DNA of 14,320 nucleotides, taken from positions 1 through 14,320 of the forward strand of contig JACSRH010000423.1 of the NCBI GenBank assembly GCA_014879855.1. The letters run 5' to 3'. The notes below the pieces were generated by a model. That model made no database searches, was not told the DNA's origin, and worked only from the letters and a program-made list of their open reading frames with translations. The DNA comes from Caldilineaceae bacterium. Its GTDB lineage: Bacteria > Chloroflexota > Anaerolineae > Caldilineales > Caldilineaceae. The translations under genes and the position numbers were made by a program. This document shows positions 1 to 10,799 of the stretch, piece after piece (the stretch's first letter is position 1; the number at the start of each line of letters is the position of its first letter).

Positions 1-2
1 AG

Positions 3-718
3 TCGATTGCCAGCGGTCTAACGAAGCTCATGTTTCCTCACGGCGACGTTAGCGAAACGGAATTTGAATTCTACTTCACTGCCGGTGCCACCGAAAGCAA
101 CAATCTGGCGATCTTGGGTCTGGCACGCATGGCGCGCAACAGCAACCGCCGGCGGATCGTAACTCTGGCCGTCGAGCACAAAGCGGTGCTGCTCCCCTGC
201 AAGAAGTTGGTCGAAGAAGGGTTCGAGTTGGTTGTCTTGCCTGTTGATAAAGATGGCCGGGTAATCCTCGATATTGCCCGCGCTGCGATCAATGCCGAGA
301 CGCTGTTGGTCTCAGTGCAGGCAGCCAATAACGAGATTGGCACAATTCAACCAATCACAGAGATTGCCGAGATCGCTCACGCGCAAGGCGTGCTTATCCA
401 TTGCGATGCGGCTCAGTCTGTGGGCAAGAATTGCCAAATACCTCAAGCCTGACATTTCCAGGTATCGATGCCGATGCGTTGCTGCTGAATCTGCCGACCT
501 TGATGATGGGAACCGGGTCGGCTTGCACTTCGGGCGCCATGGAACCATCGCATGTGCTCACTGCGATTGGGTTAAGTCGCGAGCAGGCTTCTGCGACAAT
601 CCGGCTAAGTCTTGGGCGCTTTGTTTACGCGTCTCATCTTGGAGAGATCGTCCAACAGATTGCTGCCTCATTCAGTATGATGATACAGCGGTGCGCCCCA
701 TGCCGACCCGGCCTGTGA
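3..718 (+). pseudogene. Cysteine desulfurase (NifS/IscS family), internally deleted and frameshifted remnant; 5' end outside the window
   Basis: An intact relative would be a PLP enzyme taking sulfur from cysteine for Fe-S clusters or other sulfur transfer. Two pieces in different frames are visible. The first is open from the left edge to 452 and carries the PLP-site motifs TAGATESNN, EHKAVL, NEIGTIQPI and HCDAAQSVGK. The second, read in another frame to the stop at 718, starts near 430 with LPNTSSLTFPG and carries the active-cysteine loop GTGSACTSG followed by EPSHVL and SLGRF. Between them the family normally has roughly 95 residues, including the Schiff-base lysine (S-x-H-K) and the GPKG loop; all are absent. 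The junction lies at about 425-435. Without the lysine and with a frame change the product cannot be an active desulfurase. The start is upstream of base 1. An assembly error is the alternative explanation. Confidence 0.85.
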
Positions 719-1106
719 CAGAAGTAGAATCGCATCTTTTCCTTCCCTAACACCATTCGCTATTATGCACCGTAGTCACGCCCCGTGAACGCCCATCTGC
801 TCAATCCACTCCCTAAATCCGCTGCCCTTGCCAGTTGCGGGCGCCCGGCCAACATCCGCCATCCTTGACGGGTGAGCGGGGCTGTCTATATTGGCGTCAG
901 GAAGGGCTGCCCTGGCTCATTGCACACGTGCCGTGCATTGTTCCAGGCAGCAGGGAAAGGTGCATTATGACCGGTTTTGAGCAGACATTGTTGCAGGAAG
1001 TCACGGCGCTGCCCGCAGCGCGGCGGGCGCTGTCTATAGTGGTGCGCAGATACGTTTGTGGGCATTGGTCGCGGCGAAGCGGAGGTCCTGGTGCTGGCGC
1101 AAGTTT

Positions 1107-1186
1107 GACGCGGAGGCGCAGAGGAGCAGAAAAAACGCAGAGAGAATGCACATCACTGTTCCTCTGCGCCTCCGCGCCTCCGCGTC
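1107..1186. repeat. Intergenic inverted repeat built from 8-nt GCGGAGGC-type units
   Basis: The left arm GACGCGGAGGCGCAGAGG (1107-1124) is matched by the reverse complement of 1161-1186, except that the right arm contains one extra 8-base unit (CGCGGAGG). The spacer of about 36 bases includes an A-rich run and a GAGCAG...CGCAGAGAG stretch. It could fold into a long GC-rich hairpin in RNA. Elements of this look (CGCGGAG/CGCAGAG) recur in intergenic DNA of many environmental bacteria; whether this one is multicopy here cannot be seen from one window. Confidence 0.75.
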
Positions 1187-1423
1187 AGAGCCGCTGGCTC
1201 TCCCAACAATCTCTGACCGCGCCGCTGCGCCAGTCCGCTGCATGGACTGCGGCGATCAGCCGGTGGATTGGTGCATTGGCTGGGTCTCATGGAGATTCCG
1301 TCAAAAATCAACCCCTCTCGACAACCAGATTGTGGAAAAATACACAATACATGCATAACACTTGTGCTACAGTGCGATGCAGTCAGTATCAGTCATCGAA
1401 ACTTGCGTCCAACGTATGCTGCA

Positions 1424-1453
1424 TTCCAGTTTTCGCTGCGGTTATGGTATCAT
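1424..1453 (+). promoter_or_regulatory. Weak candidate promoter for the sdhCAB operon
   Basis: TTCCAG (1424-1429) and TATCAT (1448-1453) are 18 bases apart and would start transcription near 1460, giving a leader of about 80 bases before the sdhC ATG. The -35 box is poor. A competing pair, TTGTGG (1330-1335) with GCATAA (1353-1358), 17 bases apart, is equally plausible. Only the need for a promoter in this region is firm. Confidence 0.2.
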
Positions 1454-1542
1454 CGACGCGAATATCTGTGCCGTTTGGCGCTTTCCGCACCTTCAATATG
1501 AACCAAACAATCGAACAGGATGCAGTAGAATAGGAGTTTCCA

Positions 1543-2214
<672 letters not shown>

Positions 2215-2227
2215 GAGTGCTCAGACC

Positions 2228-4192
<1,965 letters not shown>

Positions 4193-4193
4193 A

Positions 4194-4200
4194 AGAGGAA
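4194..4200 (+). promoter_or_regulatory. Ribosome binding site deciding the sdhB start
   Basis: AGAGGAA sits between the sdhA stop (4192) and the ATG at 4209, eight bases before it. It supports 4209 over upstream in-frame starts located inside sdhA. Confidence 0.7.
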
Positions 4201-4208
4201 ACCTAATC

Positions 4209-4964
4209 ATGCGACTGAAATTACGAATCTGGCGCCAGAAAAACGCCGGGGCCGAAGGCAAATTCGTCGACTACAACCTTGACGGCGTCAGTGAAGACAG
4301 CTCGTTTCTGGAGATGCTCGACCTGCTCAACGGACATTTGATCGACCGCAACGAAGAGCCGGTGCATTTCGACCACGACTGCCGCGAGGGGATTTGCGGC
4401 ATGTGCGGCATGGTCATCAACGGGATCGCGCACGGCCCGAAAGCGGCCATCACCACTTGCCAGCTCCACATGCGCGAGTTCAAGGATGGTGACAGCATCA
4501 CAATCGAACCCTGGCGCGCCCAGCCATTCCCTGTGATGAAAGATCTGATCGTCGACCGCACCGCGTTCGACCGCATCATCGAGTCCGGCGGCTACATCTC
4601 CGTCAACACGGGTCAGGCGCCCGATGCCAGCGTCATCGCCGTGCCCAAGACACAGGCCGACCGCGCGATGGATGCCGCGGCGTGCATCGGCTGTGGCGCG
4701 TGCGTCGCGGCCTGTCCCAACGGCTCTGCCATGCTCTTCACCTCGGCCAAACTGGCGCATCTTAATTCGCTGCCACAAGGCCAGACTGAACGTTTTGACC
4801 GCGCGGTGCTGATGGTCAACCAAATGGACGCCGAAGGCTTTGGCGGTTGCACCAACATCGGTGAGTGCGAAGCGGTCTGCCCCAAGGAGATCAGCCTGGA
4901 CTTCATCGCCATGATGAATCTAGACCTGTTGCGCGCCAACGTTATGGGTAAGGGAAAGCGGTAG
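4209..4964 (+). CDS. sdhB: Succinate dehydrogenase iron-sulfur subunit (SdhB)
   Basis: Electron-transfer subunit of complex II, carrying electrons from FAD to the membrane anchor. In its 251 residues the [2Fe-2S] ligands are C58, C63, C66 and C84 (CREGICGMCG...TTC). By family pattern the [4Fe-4S] cluster is held by C159, C162, C165 and C224 (CIGCGACVAACP, CEAVCPKEI) and the [3Fe-4S] cluster by C169, C214 and C220. All expected cysteines are present. The frame is open upstream to 3999 inside sdhA, but the ATG at 4209 is chosen because it follows a purine-rich AGAGGAA at 4194-4200, lies just after the sdhA stop, and yields MRLKLRIWRQ, a normal SdhB N-terminus. ppk1 begins 27 bases downstream. 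Confidence 0.95.
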   Translation: MRLKLRIWRQKNAGAEGKFVDYNLDGVSEDSSFLEMLDLLNGHLIDRNEEPVHFDHDCREGICGMCGMVINGIAHGPKAAITTCQLHMREFKDGDSITIEPWRAQPFPVMKDLIVDRTAFDRIIESGGYISVNTGQAPDASVIAVPKTQADRAMDAAACIGCGACVAACPNGSAMLFTSAKLAHLNSLPQGQTERFDRAVLMVNQMDAEGFGGCTNIGECEAVCPKEISLDFIAMMNLDLLRANVMGKGKR

Positions 4965-4991
4965 ACGTTCGGCTCAGATGGGAGCGTCCCT

Positions 4992-7169
4992 ATGACAACT
5001 CAGTACGCCGCTATGCCCATCGTCCGTGCAGTCAATCCGTTGCCGCCAGCGGTCGATGCCACACTCGACGATCCCACCCTTTATTTCAACAAGGAGCTGG
5101 GCTGGATCGACTTCAACTGGCGCGTGTTGGCGCTCGCTATGGACGAACGCACGCCACTGTTGGAGCGCGTCAAGTTCGTTGCCATCACTGCCAGCAACCT
5201 CGATGAGTTCGTGCAGAAGCGGATCGGCGGCCTGCGCCGGCAGGAGGCGGCTGGCGTGCGCCAACTCTCCGACGACGGGCGCACCCCCTCCGAACAGGTG
5301 CGTTTATTGCACATCGCCACCCAGCAGATGCACAGCCGGATGACCGCGCTCTGGGAAAACGAGCTGAAGCCGCGCCTGGCCGCGGCGGAGGTGCACCTGT
5401 TGCACTATAGCGATCTCTCCGCTGCGCAGCGTGCGATCTTGCATGAACGCTTTCACAGCGAGATCTATCAGGTGTTGACGCCGCTTGCCGTTGACCCGGG
5501 CCATCCTTTCCCTTTTATCTCCAATCTCAGCCTGTCGCTCTCCGTTGTGCTGCGCAACCGCAAGCAGCAGACGACGCACTTTGCCCGCCTCAAACTGCCG
5601 CGCGCCCGGCTGCTCGAGGCGCCGAGCGCGCGTGTTTCATCAGCGCGCGCGCCAGAAGTCGCGTCCGGCGGGATGCAGCCGTGCTATTTTGTCCCGATCG
5701 AGCAGCTTGTCGCCGCGCATATCGACGAGCTGTTCCCCGGCATGGACGTGGTCAGCGTGCATCCTTTCCGCGTGACGCGCAACGCCGACGTTCGCCGCGA
5801 TGAAGAAGAAGCGGAGGATTTACTGGAAATGATCTCCGCGGAGCTGCGCGAGCGTCGCTTCGCGGCTGTCGTCCGGCTGGAGGTGGAGAGTACGATGCCG
5901 GAGTATGACCGCCAACTGCTCGTGCGTGAGCTGAACCTGCGCCCGGAGGATGTGTACGAAGTCGAGGGGCTGCTCGACTTGACCTGTCTCTTTCAACTCG
6001 CCGGCGTCGATCGGCCCGCGCTCAAATATGATCCCTGGGAGCCGACAATCCCCATGCGGCTGCAGCTCGAAGGCGAGAGCAAAGATACGCCGGACATCTT
6101 CGCCATCATCCGCCAGGGCGACCTGCTGGTGCATCATCCCTATGAATCCTTTGCTGTAAGCACGCAGCGATTGATCGAGGAGGCCGCAGAAGATCCGCAG
6201 GTGCTGGCGATCAAACAGACGCTCTACCGCACCTCGGATAATTCGCCCGTGGTCAAGGCGCTGATCCGCGCCGCGGAGAAGGGCAAACAAGTCGCCGTGC
6301 TCGTCGAAGTCTCGGCGCGTTTCGATGAGGCCAACAATATCGAATGGGCGCAGATCCTGGAAGACGCTGGCGTCCACGTTACTTATGGGTTGGTGGGGCT
6401 GAAGACGCACACCAAGGCCACGCTGATCGTGCGCAACGAGCGCGACGCCATCCGCAGCTACTGTCACATCGGCACGGGCAACTATAATCCCAAAACCGCG
6501 CGCCTCTACACCGACCTGGGCTTGCTCACCTGCCGGCCTGAATTGGGGCGCGACGTGGTCAATCTTTTTCACTTCCTGACCGGCTACGCGCCTGCCCAGC
6601 ATTACGAGCAGGCGCTGGTGGCGCCGGAGCACATGCGCACCCGCTTCGAAGCGCTGATCGACGCCGAGATCGAGCACCAGCAAGCGTCGGGCAACGGGCG
6701 CATCATCGCCAAGATGAATGGCCTGGACGACAAGCGTATGGTGCGCCGGCTCTATGAGGCGTCGCAGGCCGGCGTGCAGATCGACTTGATCATCCGCGGC
6801 CATTGCACGCTGCGCCCAGGTCTGCCCGGCTACAGCGAGAACATCCGCGTGATCAGCATCCTGGGGCGCTTCCTGGAGCACGACCGCGTCTTTTACTTCC
6901 ACAACAACGGCCAGCCCATCACCATCATCGGCAGCGCGGACTGGCGCACGCGCAACCTCATCCGTCGCGTCGAATTGGCGATCCCTGTGATCGAGCCGGC
7001 GCTGCAACAGCAACTGATCGATTTCCTCCACAAAGCGCTGGCCGACAATCGTTACGCGTGGGAGCTGGATGGCGACGGCTATTATCGCCTGCGTCTGCCC
7101 GGGCCAGGCGAAGAGGTGCGCGAGTTGCAGGCGCTGATGATGGCAAGCGCGATGGCGAGAGCGACGTAA
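4992..7169 (+). CDS. ppk1: Polyphosphate kinase 1 (Ppk1)
   Basis: Membrane-associated enzyme that reversibly transfers the terminal phosphate of ATP to a growing polyphosphate chain through a phosphohistidine. The 725 residues show the family order: N-terminal helical domain (YFNKELGWIDFNWRVL, 31-46; ASNLDEF, 67-73), head domain (VLTPLAVDPGHPFPFISN, 161-178), and two phospholipase-D-like C-terminal domains. H473 in GLKTHTKATL matches the autophosphorylated histidine and H630 in GRFLEHDRVFYF the second catalytic histidine. HIGTGNYNPKTARLYTDLG (492-510) is a family hallmark. A low-complexity Ala/Arg/Ser insertion lies at about 206-228 in the head domain. GGAG at 4981-4984 is seven bases before the ATG. 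With only 27 bases after sdhB, and no hairpin between, it may be read with sdhCAB. The gene converges with the minus-strand cluster. Confidence 0.96.
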   Translation: MTTQYAAMPIVRAVNPLPPAVDATLDDPTLYFNKELGWIDFNWRVLALAMDERTPLLERVKFVAITASNLDEFVQKRIGGLRRQEAAGVRQLSDDGRTPSEQVRLLHIATQQMHSRMTALWENELKPRLAAAEVHLLHYSDLSAAQRAILHERFHSEIYQVLTPLAVDPGHPFPFISNLSLSLSVVLRNRKQQTTHFARLKLPRARLLEAPSARVSSARAPEVASGGMQPCYFVPIEQLVAAHIDELFPGMDVVSVHPFRVTRNADVRRDEEEAEDLLEMISAELRERRFAAVVRLEVESTMPEYDRQLLVRELNLRPEDVYEVEGLLDLTCLFQLAGVDRPALKYDPWEPTIPMRLQLEGESKDTPDIFAIIRQGDLLVHHPYESFAVSTQRLIEEAAEDPQVLAIKQTLYRTSDNSPVVKALIRAAEKGKQVAVLVEVSARFDEANNIEWAQILEDAGVHVTYGLVGLKTHTKATLIVRNERDAIRSYCHIGTGNYNPKTARLYTDLGLLTCRPELGRDVVNLFHFLTGYAPAQHYEQALVAPEHMRTRFEALIDAEIEHQQASGNGRIIAKMNGLDDKRMVRRLYEASQAGVQIDLIIRGHCTLRPGLPGYSENIRVISILGRFLEHDRVFYFHNNGQPITIIGSADWRTRNLIRRVELAIPVIEPALQQQLIDFLHKALADNRYAWELDGDGYYRLRLPGPGEEVRELQALMMASAMARAT

Positions 7170-7260
7170 CAACGTGGCTGCGCTGGAAAAGAGAGGAATC
7201 GTCCATGGATTGGGCTGAGCGTCTTTGCCTCTCTGCAGCTTTGCATTGAAAATCAGACTA

Positions 7261-7809
7261 TTACCGCGGAGCCGCTTCCCCCGCCAGCGCCCAAATCTTC
7301 TCGACGGTGCGCCAGTTGCGGTCGGTCATGGGCGCGCCAAGCGCCTTTTCCGCGCCAGCGGCCAGCTTGGAGCGGCCCACGCCCTCCGGCGCGTGCAGAT
7401 AGAAGACGCGGTCGATAAGTGCAAAGCGCTCACTTGCCGCACGCAGATGCTCCAGCTTTGCCAGATCGGGCTGGGGCGGCAGCGCACCCAGGAAGCCCAG
7501 ATGCAGCGTGGCAGGCTCAGCCACTGCCTCGGGAAAGGGATTGCGCGCCATTGCCTGCCTGAACGCAGCCCGCTCCAGCACCAACACATGTGGCGCAAAA
7601 CTGTACTCCTGCGCAATGACCCCGGCGATCTGTTCGGCCAGTGCAGCGGTGTCCACTGCCTCATGCTGCAGGACGACATTGCCGCTCTGGATGTACGTTT
7701 TGACCTGTTTCGCGCCCAGCGCTTCCAGGAGGGCGGCCAACGCTTTCATCGGCAAGGTGGTTTTGCCGCCAACGTTGATGCCGCGCAGCAGCACGATATA
7801 AGTGTTCAT
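7261..7809 (-). CDS. DUF1697 family protein
   Basis: Protein of unknown biochemical function. The 182 residues match the DUF1697 pattern: N-terminal YIVLLRGINVGG (4-15), YIQSGNVVL (39-47), then F-x-L-x-A-P-E-G-V-G-R-S-K-L (about 136-149) and the C-terminal MTDRNWRTVEKI (161-172). The length is normal for the family. No signal peptide or membrane segment is visible, so it is probably cytosolic. Its ATG overlaps the stop of the IolG-like gene as ATGA (7806-7809), and no separate ribosome binding site is needed, which implies translational coupling. It is the last gene of the minus-strand cluster and converges with ppk1 over 91 bases, in which no good terminator hairpin is seen. Confidence 0.85.
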   Translation of the reverse strand: MNTYIVLLRGINVGGKTTLPMKALAALLEALGAKQVKTYIQSGNVVLQHEAVDTAALAEQIAGVIAQEYSFAPHVLVLERAAFRQAMARNPFPEAVAEPATLHLGFLGALPPQPDLAKLEHLRAASERFALIDRVFYLHAPEGVGRSKLAAGAEKALGAPMTDRNWRTVEKIWALAGEAAPR

Positions 7810-8810
7810 AAGGTGATCACCCTGTTTTCTGCGTAAGATTGGCGCGCAGCCAGGGCCAGCGCGGTTGCGGCGCGCGCATCTTCCCCGGTGACGGGGACGG
7901 GCGTGTCATGACGCACCGCGTCGACAAAGGCCTGCATTTCCACGACATAGCTCTCCGTGTAGCGCTCCATAAAGAAGTTGAGCGGCAGGTCGCGGCGCAC
8001 CGCGTCGTTGGTGCTGACCGTGGCGGTGTTGGCGTGGAGGTTCTCGGTGCGGATGCCCCCGGCGCTGCCCAGCAGATCGATGCGCTGGTCGTAACCGTAG
8101 ACGGCCTGGCGGCTGTTGTCGATCACGCCCAGCGCGCCGCCAGCGAATTTGAGCGTGACCAACGCGGTGTCAACATCGCCCTGCGCGCCGATGGCCGGGT
8201 CTACGAGCACGCCAGCCGCGGCGTAAAGCTCGGTCACCTCTGCGCCGAGTAAGAAGCGCGCCATGTCGAAGTCGTGGATGGTCATGTCGAGAAACATACC
8301 ACCCGACGTCTTCACATAGGCGGGCGGCGGCGGCGCGGGGTCGCGGCTGATGATGTGCAGCAGGTGCGGCGCGCCGATCTCGCCGCTGACCACGGCTTGG
8401 CGCACGCGCGCAAAAGTGGGGTCAAAGCGGCGGTTGAAGCCCATCTGCAGCTTGACCCCTGCCTGCTTCACCGCGGCCAGCACCTCGTCGATCACCCCCA
8501 GGTCAAAGTCGAGCGGCTTCTCGCAAAAGATATGCTTGCCCGCGGCCGCCGCTTCCATGGTGATGGCGGCGTGCGTGTGCGTGGCCGAGCAGATCACGAC
8601 TGCATCGACCGCCGGGCTTTGCAGCACGGTCTGATACTCCGCCACGGCGAACTTGACGCCGAAGTCGTCGGCCGCCGCGCGTGCAGCCTCCTCGATGGGG
8701 TCGGCCACCAGAATGATGCGCGCGTCCGGAATCCGTCGCTGCAGGTTGGCGGCGTGCACGCGGCCAATGCGCCCCGCGCCGATCAACCCGATGTTCAGTG
8801 GTGTTGGCAT
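7806..8810 (-). CDS. iolG: IolG-like inositol 2-dehydrogenase (Gfo/Idh/MocA family)
   Basis: NAD(P)-dependent dehydrogenase; the best match by motif is myo-inositol 2-dehydrogenase, which makes scyllo-inosose. The 334 residues open with a Rossmann fold (IGLIGAGRIGRVHA, 7-20), then ADP-ribose-binding VADP (35-38) and the family signature FCEKPLD (95-101) with K98. D175 and H179 in FLDMTIHDFD have the spacing of the catalytic pair of characterised IolG. DNSRQAVYGYDQR (231-243) is also IolG-like. Relatives acting on other cyclitols or sugars share these features, so the substrate is less certain than the family. The frame is open back to 9053, through a repeat and into the SDR gene; the ATG at 8810 is chosen because it starts just before the Rossmann strand and follows AAGGAA by eight bases. 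Confidence 0.85.
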   Translation of the reverse strand: MPTPLNIGLIGAGRIGRVHAANLQRRIPDARIILVADPIEEAARAAADDFGVKFAVAEYQTVLQSPAVDAVVICSATHTHAAITMEAAAAGKHIFCEKPLDFDLGVIDEVLAAVKQAGVKLQMGFNRRFDPTFARVRQAVVSGEIGAPHLLHIISRDPAPPPPAYVKTSGGMFLDMTIHDFDMARFLLGAEVTELYAAAGVLVDPAIGAQGDVDTALVTLKFAGGALGVIDNSRQAVYGYDQRIDLLGSAGGIRTENLHANTATVSTNDAVRRDLPLNFFMERYTESYVVEMQAFVDAVRHDTPVPVTGEDARAATALALAARQSYAENRVITL

Positions 8811-8818
8811 AGCATCTA

Positions 8819-8824
8819 TTCCTT
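8819..8824 (-). promoter_or_regulatory. Ribosome binding site deciding the iolG start
   Basis: Reading the minus strand, AAGGAA lies eight bases before the ATG at 8810. It supports this start over the longer in-frame opening at 9053, which would translate intergenic repeat DNA. Confidence 0.65.
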
Positions 8825-8842
8825 GTAGGTTGTATAAAAGAT

Positions 8843-8994
8843 AACCACCAAGACTCGAAGAACACAAAGCGGCGCAAAGAACTGCATAAGACAATTTCAG
8901 TAGTTCACGATTTGGTCTCACACGAAGACACAAAGCCACAAAGTTAAAGAGGACGTTCTTCGTGCCCCTTGGTGTTCTTTGTGACTTCGTGGTG
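8843..8994. repeat. Intergenic repeat with CACGAAG/CACAAAG units in opposing arms
   Basis: Short related words recur: ACCACCAAGACTCGAAGAAC at 8844-8863, ACACGAAGACACAAAGCCAC at 8920-8939, and their reverse-complement counterparts at about 8956-8994 (TTCTTCGTG, TTCTTTGTGACTTCGTGGTGG is split here as TTCTTTGTG and ACTTCGTGGTGG). The middle and right parts can pair into an imperfect hairpin. This matches the look of short-period palindromic elements common in environmental bacterial genomes. It fills most of the 202-base gap between the SDR gene and iolG. Confidence 0.65.
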
Positions 8995-9012
8995 GGCTTT
9001 TTGAACAGTCTC

Positions 9013-9792
<780 letters not shown>

Positions 9793-9807
9793 AGTAATAG
9801 CCTCGAT

Positions 9808-10707
9808 TTACTCTTCTTCCAGATGGTTAGCGGTGGAATGGTCGAACCCCGTGCGACGCACCGCGTCGTAGTCGCTGCGATCTTGAACGAGGAAATCGAT
9901 CCAGCGTGCGGCCAGCGCGTCCGGCGCTTCGATCATCGGGCTGTGGCCGACGCCGCGCAACACTTCAAGACTGTCGGCGCCGGGAATGGCGAGCAGGGTG
10001 CGCGTCGTGGCTGCGCGATCGACGATTTCATCGCGGTCGCCCCAGACGAGCAGGGTGGGGAGGGTCAATCGCCGTGCGTCGCCAAAGCGATTCCACTGCG
10101 CCAGTGCGCGGGCGATCTCGGTGAACGCGGCTGGCGCCATCTGGCTGGCGTCAGTGACCAGCATCTCAAAAAAATGCGTCAGCGCCGGGTGTGCGTCGTC
10201 GATAGGCGCGGTCGGCATCAGCGCCCGCAGCGCGTCGCGCAACAAGGCGCGGTCGTCTTTCATCTGTTCGAGGATAAGATAGGTATCGAGCGGCGTGAAG
10301 ACCCCTTCGACCGGCACGGTGGCGACCAGGGTCAAGGCGTCGAGGCGGTGCGGATAATTGAGCGCGTATTCGATGGCGATGGCGCCGCTGCTGGAATGCG
10401 CCATGAGGTGGCAGCTTTCCCAGTTGAGCGCGTCGAGCAGGGCGGCCAGATCCTCCGCCTGCTCCTCGATGGTGTAGCCGTGCTCTGGCTTGTCGCTCTG
10501 CCCGCAGCCGCGCAGGTCAGGCGCCACCGCATAGATCTCGTCGGGCAGCGCGGCAAAGAAGGGCGTCCACCAGCGGCTGGTCGCGTAACTGCCGTGCAAC
10601 ACAAGCAGCGGGATGCCATCGTCCGCACCGCGGCTGCGACAAAAGAAGCGCAGCCGCGGCGTCTGCACACAAAACTCAGCAGTGGGGTAATCGGTGTATA
10701 GGGTCAT
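9808..10707 (-). CDS. Alpha/beta hydrolase
   Basis: Predicted cytosolic hydrolase of 299 residues with the order of the alpha/beta fold: oxyanion-hole LLVLHGS (34-40), APDLRGCGQSDKP (62-74), nucleophile elbow MAHSSSGAI (102-110), acid in WGDRDEIVD (222-230) and histidine in GVGHSPMIEAPD (252-263). The likely triad is S105, D226 and H255. The elbow reads A-H-S-S-S rather than the usual G-x-S-x-G, which still has small residues at both flanks and can be functional. The overall pattern resembles esterases, C-C hydrolases and haloperoxidase-like proteins; the substrate is unknown. The acidic C-terminal tail ends in three glutamates. The ATG at 10707 has only a weak upstream GAG, so the start is a little less certain. 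Confidence 0.85.
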   Translation of the reverse strand: MTLYTDYPTAEFCVQTPRLRFFCRSRGADDGIPLLVLHGSYATSRWWTPFFAALPDEIYAVAPDLRGCGQSDKPEHGYTIEEQAEDLAALLDALNWESCHLMAHSSSGAIAIEYALNYPHRLDALTLVATVPVEGVFTPLDTYLILEQMKDDRALLRDALRALMPTAPIDDAHPALTHFFEMLVTDASQMAPAAFTEIARALAQWNRFGDARRLTLPTLLVWGDRDEIVDRAATTRTLLAIPGADSLEVLRGVGHSPMIEAPDALAARWIDFLVQDRSDYDAVRRTGFDHSTANHLEEE

Positions 10708-10744
10708 GAGCTCGATAGAGTCTGTTAGGCCACGGCTCAGCAGG

Positions 10745-10786
10745 ATTTATCCGTGGATATCCGTCTAATCCGCCAAATCCGCGGTC
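10745..10786. repeat. Phased ATCCG repeat in an intergenic gap
   Basis: ATCCG occurs at 10749, 10759, 10768 and 10777, spaced 10, 9 and 9 bases, within a run of similar words (TTATCCGTGG, ATATCCGTC, TAATCCGCC, AAATCCGCGG). It lies in the 92-base gap between the repeat-protein gene and the hydrolase gene. It resembles the short-period ATCCGCGGAT-type intergenic repeats seen in several environmental phyla. Confidence 0.6.
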
Positions 10787-10799
10787 TATAGTTTTCACT

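Larger units (their letters stand above)
719..1542. other. Long intergenic region without a convincing gene
   Basis: About 820 bases separate the desulfurase remnant from sdhC. The base composition looks less GC-rich than the genes that follow. It holds a strong inverted repeat (1107-1186), a perfect 6-bp hairpin AGAGCC-GCT-GGCTCT directly after it (1187-1201), and another 6-bp stem CAGTCC/GGACTG at 1231-1249. A reading frame spanning 835-1533 passes straight through the inverted repeat and has no family signature over most of its length. Its segment from the ATG at 967 (MTGFEQTLLQEVTALPAARR) resembles the N-terminus of small antitoxin-like proteins and could be a gene remnant, but this rests on appearance only. 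The sdh promoter must lie in the right-hand part. Confidence 0.6.

Noticed and set aside
1187..1249. Small hairpins AGAGCC/GGCTCT and CAGTCC/GGACTG as operators or terminators
   Set aside because: Stems of six bases are expected by chance in GC-rich DNA and neither is followed by a T-run; noted only as content of the intergenic region.
835..1533. 232-residue plus-strand reading frame before sdhC
   Set aside because: It runs through the inverted repeat, is rich in Arg/Ser/Cys with no domain pattern, and has no ribosome binding site at its first start. Only its short segment from 967 is kept as a weak remnant.
5820..7172. 450-residue minus-strand frame opposite ppk1
   Set aside because: It is fully antisense to a clear Ppk1 with all catalytic residues; the composition is that of a GC-rich shadow frame.
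7190..7249. Tiny frame (ATG 7205, 14 codons) and AGAGAGG/CCTCTCT pair as a possible terminator
   Set aside because: The frame is too short to support, and the 7-bp stem has a 32-base loop and no T-run, so it is not a credible terminator.
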